Origin: Filosporella fistucella | Lineage: Eukaryota > Ascomycota > Leotiomycetes > Helotiales | NCBI GenBank assembly: GCA_030077755.1 | Contig: JAQJZZ010000004.1 | Span: forward strand, 1,674,001-1,738,000 | Direction: 5' to 3' | DNA length: 64,000 nt | Part shown: in pieces, positions 60,640-64,000 of the stretch | Numbering within the stretch: the first letter of the stretch is position 1 | How the letters are laid out: each line of letters starts with the position of its first letter | Made by a program: the position numbers and the translations under genes | Notes under the pieces: generated by a model | Databases searched by the model: none | The model's input: the letters and a program-made list of their open reading frames with translations, nothing else | Told to the model about the DNA's origin: nothing

Positions 60640-61150
60640 TTTGTAGGGCAATTTTTCAACGTAAAGAGGGATTATGCTAGGCGTTCTAATATCCTACCTA
60701 GCGTTGGAGAACTAAGGCAGAGGGTATTATACTTCAATCCTTGGACTTTTACACTTGTAAATTATAGATTTATTGTCTAATCTAGAGCCGGGATATACTC
60801 TTTACCGTAATATTCGAATTAGTTAGAGAGAATCAAAGTAAGGCAATTATCCAATAAGCACTTTAAGGGAGTATACTCTCTAAACTCTCTTTTAATAAGT
60901 AAGAGAATTAGAACAAGAAGAGCGTCTAATCTAACCCAGAATAATAGCTCTATATCCAAAGTATATATATTTTTGGAATAATAAAACCATAAATATTATT
61001 TAGGAAAACAAAGGATAATTGAAATATTTGAACTCTTCTTAAAAACTTTAAAGAATCAGAAGTTAGTTATTATTCTAGTATACGCTATCAAATCTAGCAC
61101 ATTTCTTTGCACAAATATACGAGGGATAGGGATATTTAAAGTCTGTTCTG
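60640..61150. mobile_element. Probable RIP-degraded transposon relic or AT-rich isochore fragment
   Basis: About 500 nt with strong A+T bias, TA-rich words (ATATATAT, TAATAATAAAACC, TTATTATTC), very few CG dinucleotides and many stop codons in all frames, unlike the flanking DNA. This is the signature left by repeat-induced point mutation in ascomycetes. No terminal repeats or transposase fragments could be recognised, so the element type is unknown. Confidence 0.4.
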
Positions 61151-61980
61151 ATAACTATGCAGCCAATGCTCTCAGATTTCATGTTTCGGGAATAGCCGTA
61201 TCATCTCAGAATTAAGACATTGCATAGAATAAGAAAGTAAATCTACTGGTTGCTTTTCTTAATTGAACCGGATCTCTGCACTTGAATTCAAGAAGGAGCT
61301 CAAATAAAAACTGAAAGGAAGAAGAAACAAACTACAACAATGGCACATATGCACACAAGTATAAAAGATTATGTCCTTGATCAATTGCGCAAAGAAAGGT
61401 CGATATTACAAGCCCTGAAATAGGTGACGAGGCTCCCCCTTTTCTCCACATTTAAGATTGTCTCAGCCCTCTTCGTGGATATCAAATTAATCTGAAATGA
61501 CGACAGGGATCTGCAAAAGTAATCTTGTTATTGAACTTCTCCAAAACCCAAACAAAAAGGAGTCTTAACGCAAGTTGATCATGAAAAGTAGAGTTGTCCT
61601 TTCGCAAACAAATACACGGGTATGTGATCCCCTCTTGTATCCCCTCCCCTGATTACCCGAACCCCTTTATTCGTGACACCTTCCAGATTGCACTCTGTAT
61701 GAGGCATAGCCTCAGATCCGTATTCTCGGATCATCACAGTTCGCCCTTTCCATTGGTGCAAGTGCATGACTAAGCCCAATCTCGACGAACTTCAACGTCT
61801 TGGCTTTGGCTGTGCCGCTTAGCCAGCCTCGACCTTAGCCAAATACTTTGATGGCAAAGGCATGTAATACTTCACCTTTTACCTACGTCCAGGACATTCC
61901 TTTTCTTCCTGAGACATAGGTGTCAAAGGACATTTCTTATAAGGATATTCCAGCGCCCATCCTTTCTTTCGATTCTAATC

Positions 61981-63441
61981 ATGGTGCAAAAGCAGGGACT
62001 GTCCGAAATGATTAACGGCGTGTGGAAAATACGCTGGTGGAAATGGCGATACTTTCTACTCCCAGGACTCGTCCTCAACGTTTTACTTATCAACTACTTT
62101 TTCTTCGATACATCGATTACGAGTCTGCGGCCTTTTAGCTCTACACCTGCTCCTGAAGTTGCTCCTTCAGCGCCGACCAAACCGAGCGACGAGAAATCCG
62201 TGCCCCTCAACTCTCAAACCATCTCACCATTCGATATACCTACCTCACCAGCGCTTCTCAATACACACGATTACGATTTCAATGGACCATATGTTGGGTG
62301 GCCTTTGGCGAGGGCATGCAATGAGACGAAGTGGCAACCAGGGTTGGTGTTTGTATGCGACAACAATTCTGGAGGAATAGGCAACATTCGAAACTTCATC
62401 TTGACATGTATACGATATGCGATCGAGGCGGGGGCATCAGGAATAATTATGCCCCGAATTCAGCGGAGATCAGAATCGGATTTGGCGAACATTTTCACGA
62501 CAAGCCTACAGCCCTTCGACTACTTTTTTGACGAAGCACATTTTCTCACTTCGATGAATACATTTTGTCCGCAAATGACCGTCTACGAGGATGCGGACAG
62601 TATACCGAATAAGGAGAATAAAACTGAATTGAAGGAGTTTTATCCAAAGGACTTGAATGTGGATCTGGATGGATGCGATGGACGTGGCATCAACAGACAT
62701 TTGGACTTGTTTAGGACGAAATTTGACGAGTGGCTCTTGAAGAACAAACATATACCAAAGATTGAGGCACCAATCACTCTCAGATTCAAATGGGCGACAT
62801 TTTTCGAGTGGCCGATCTTCCGCGATGGTCCTGAATTCGCAGCTACATTTGGCGATTTGTTGAGGATACGAAAGGACGTACAAGAATTGGCAGCCAAGAC
62901 AATTACGGAACTGTCGAAATTCGCAGGCGCAGCAGCACCAAAGCCCAATGTCATCGAAACTCCATACCTTGGCATACATCTGAGAACAGAGAGTGATGCT
63001 CTGGGATTCTGGCCTGACTTCAAGACTCAGAGTGAAGGATATTTGAAACAAGCAGATAGACACGGATTGAAGCACGCATACCTTGCATGTGGGAATGCAA
63101 CAGACGGCCACAGATTCGCTGAGCAAGCATGGACTCAGCTGAAAATGAATGTCACTTCCAAACTCGATCTCCTCAAAGGAGACGATCTCAAGAAACTCAC
63201 AGATCTAAGCTGGGATCAGCAAGCTCTAGTTGATTTCCTCGTACTGCAAAAAAGTACCCATTTCACTGGCTGCTCGTTCTCCTCTTTCACCATGAATATA
63301 GCTATTAAGCGCCATCTCATGACAGGTGGAATAGGCACACGCGCGTGGAAGAGTCCAGGCGATGAGTTCAGTACGCTAGTAGGAAGATTCGAGAGTTGGT
63401 TTGGTGATTGGATGTTTATGTATGAGTGCATGTGGCCTTGA
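61981..63441 (+). CDS. Type II membrane protein, O-fucosyltransferase-like glycosyltransferase
   Basis: Single exon, 486 residues, ATG at 61981 preceded by TTATAAGG. A short basic cytosolic tail (IRWWKWR) precedes one transmembrane anchor at about 24-42 (YFLLPGLVLNVLLINYFFF), then a Pro/Ser-rich stem. The lumenal domain has VFVCDNNSGGIGNIRNFILT, then YLGIHLRTESDALGFWPDF. In the fold of GDP-fucose O-fucosyltransferases a conserved HxR arginine binds the nucleotide sugar; HLR fits. Later segments are HAYLACGNATDGHRFAEQAW, LSWDQQALVDFLVLQKSTHF and SSFTMNIAIKRH, where an S/T-S-x-F region again resembles that fold. N-glycosylation sequons (NET, NKT, NVT) suit a Golgi/ER lumen location. Assignment to the fold is moderate; donor and acceptor are unknown. 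Confidence 0.75.
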   Translation: MVQKQGLSEMINGVWKIRWWKWRYFLLPGLVLNVLLINYFFFDTSITSLRPFSSTPAPEVAPSAPTKPSDEKSVPLNSQTISPFDIPTSPALLNTHDYDFNGPYVGWPLARACNETKWQPGLVFVCDNNSGGIGNIRNFILTCIRYAIEAGASGIIMPRIQRRSESDLANIFTTSLQPFDYFFDEAHFLTSMNTFCPQMTVYEDADSIPNKENKTELKEFYPKDLNVDLDGCDGRGINRHLDLFRTKFDEWLLKNKHIPKIEAPITLRFKWATFFEWPIFRDGPEFAATFGDLLRIRKDVQELAAKTITELSKFAGAAAPKPNVIETPYLGIHLRTESDALGFWPDFKTQSEGYLKQADRHGLKHAYLACGNATDGHRFAEQAWTQLKMNVTSKLDLLKGDDLKKLTDLSWDQQALVDFLVLQKSTHFTGCSFSSFTMNIAIKRHLMTGGIGTRAWKSPGDEFSTLVGRFESWFGDWMFMYECMWP

Positions 63442-64000
63442 TCATACGAAGTAGAGGTTGGATTCTGTTCTCGTCAAAGAAAGACACGTCGGTCTCGTTT
63501 CGACTTGTCCCAATTTCATGCATTTCCTGCCCGAGTCAAATTTCAGACCGGTCGAATTGTATATCATCACCAGTGGGATAGATCATGATCTAGCTGAGGT
63601 ATAGTAATCATGGGTCTTTTTCAATATGTCCTCAGTTGAGGGCTTAGGGATGCGCGGCGTGTGGAGTTTTGATTTGAGTTGGCATGAGATGGAGTCTGGA
63701 TTTTTTATATCGTGGTGAGCGAAGTGAAGGGGCAAATGGGAGTAGGCTATTGACATGAATACGTCGAGGGTGATGGATGCATGGAGATAGAGTAAAGTAG
63801 AGAATAATGGTAGTTCTGCATTATAATTCCCATCCTTCTCACTTGCTCTATGAAATACTTTATCGTAGTCCTTCTGTCAAATTGTATAACCATCCAGGCT
63901 AGGTATCTTCCTATTCCCCAAACACAACGCAAAGAACTCCTCACTATCATGGCAGGGCAAAGATAACACCTAATCATCAAACAAAACACCCATCGCAAAA
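63442..64000. other. 3' flank to window edge
   Basis: 3' region of the glycosyltransferase-like gene. A minus-strand 83-codon frame near the edge (63747-63998) has no motif. Nothing else recognised. Confidence 0.5.

Larger units (their letters stand above)
60200..61980. other. Divergent spacer containing an AT-rich decayed element
   Basis: Spacer between the RNA ligase (-) and the glycosyltransferase-like gene (+). The centre (about 60640-61150) is markedly AT-rich. The right end holds the promoter of the next gene, with TTATAAGG at 61937-61944, 37-44 nt before its start codon. No coding frame supported. Confidence 0.5.

Overview
The window looks like nuclear DNA of a filamentous ascomycete. 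A leotiomycete/Helotiales species related to Botrytis or Sclerotinia is my best guess, but that is inference from style, not from any search. The support is short introns (44-185 nt, mostly GTAAGT/GTAGGT to CAG/TAG), exons joined at coding-conserved phases, fungus-specific families (RTA1, HeLo-like N-terminus with ankyrin repeats, fungal grainyhead), an AT-rich decayed block, and long CT-rich leaders.

Layout, left to right. A Sec7-PH Arf-GEF on the minus strand (1-4290) runs off the left edge. A gene-poor stretch follows (4.3-9.9 kb); it hides a coding-like pair of exons at 9.2-9.57 kb. Next comes a compact block: a small ankyrin protein (-), a mitochondrial methylglutaconyl-CoA hydratase-like enzyme (+), a secreted PAF-acetylhydrolase-like esterase (+) and an RTA1 seven-helix membrane protein (+). 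From 19.7 to 27.5 kb there is a low-complexity hypothetical protein, a SET-domain protein with an extra N-terminal domain, and a 942-residue HeLo-like/ankyrin protein, all on the plus strand. An oxysterol-binding protein (-) ends at 30.4 kb.

The middle is dominated by one developmental regulator. A grainyhead/CP2 transcription factor (Neurospora csp-2 type, 41.1-43.7 kb) lies alone between 10.7 kb of gene-free DNA upstream and 6.4 kb downstream. Both flanks carry a recurrent TGTGGCT motif, almost always on the plus strand, with a dense degenerate repeat field at 45.0-46.8 kb. I regard this field as the most unusual signal in the window.

The right part has a kinesin-10/KIF22-like chromokinesin with a C-terminal helix-hairpin-helix region (-), an MFS monocarboxylate-type transporter (-), a frameshifted remnant of a secreted cysteine-containing protein gene (-), an Rnl2/DRB0094-type RNA ligase (-), an AT-rich decayed element, and a type II membrane O-fucosyltransferase-like protein (+).

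There is no operon logic; genes are individually transcribed. I saw no rRNA, CRISPR array or convincing tRNA. All exon boundaries were read by eye from splice signals and reading-frame continuity; none has transcript support.
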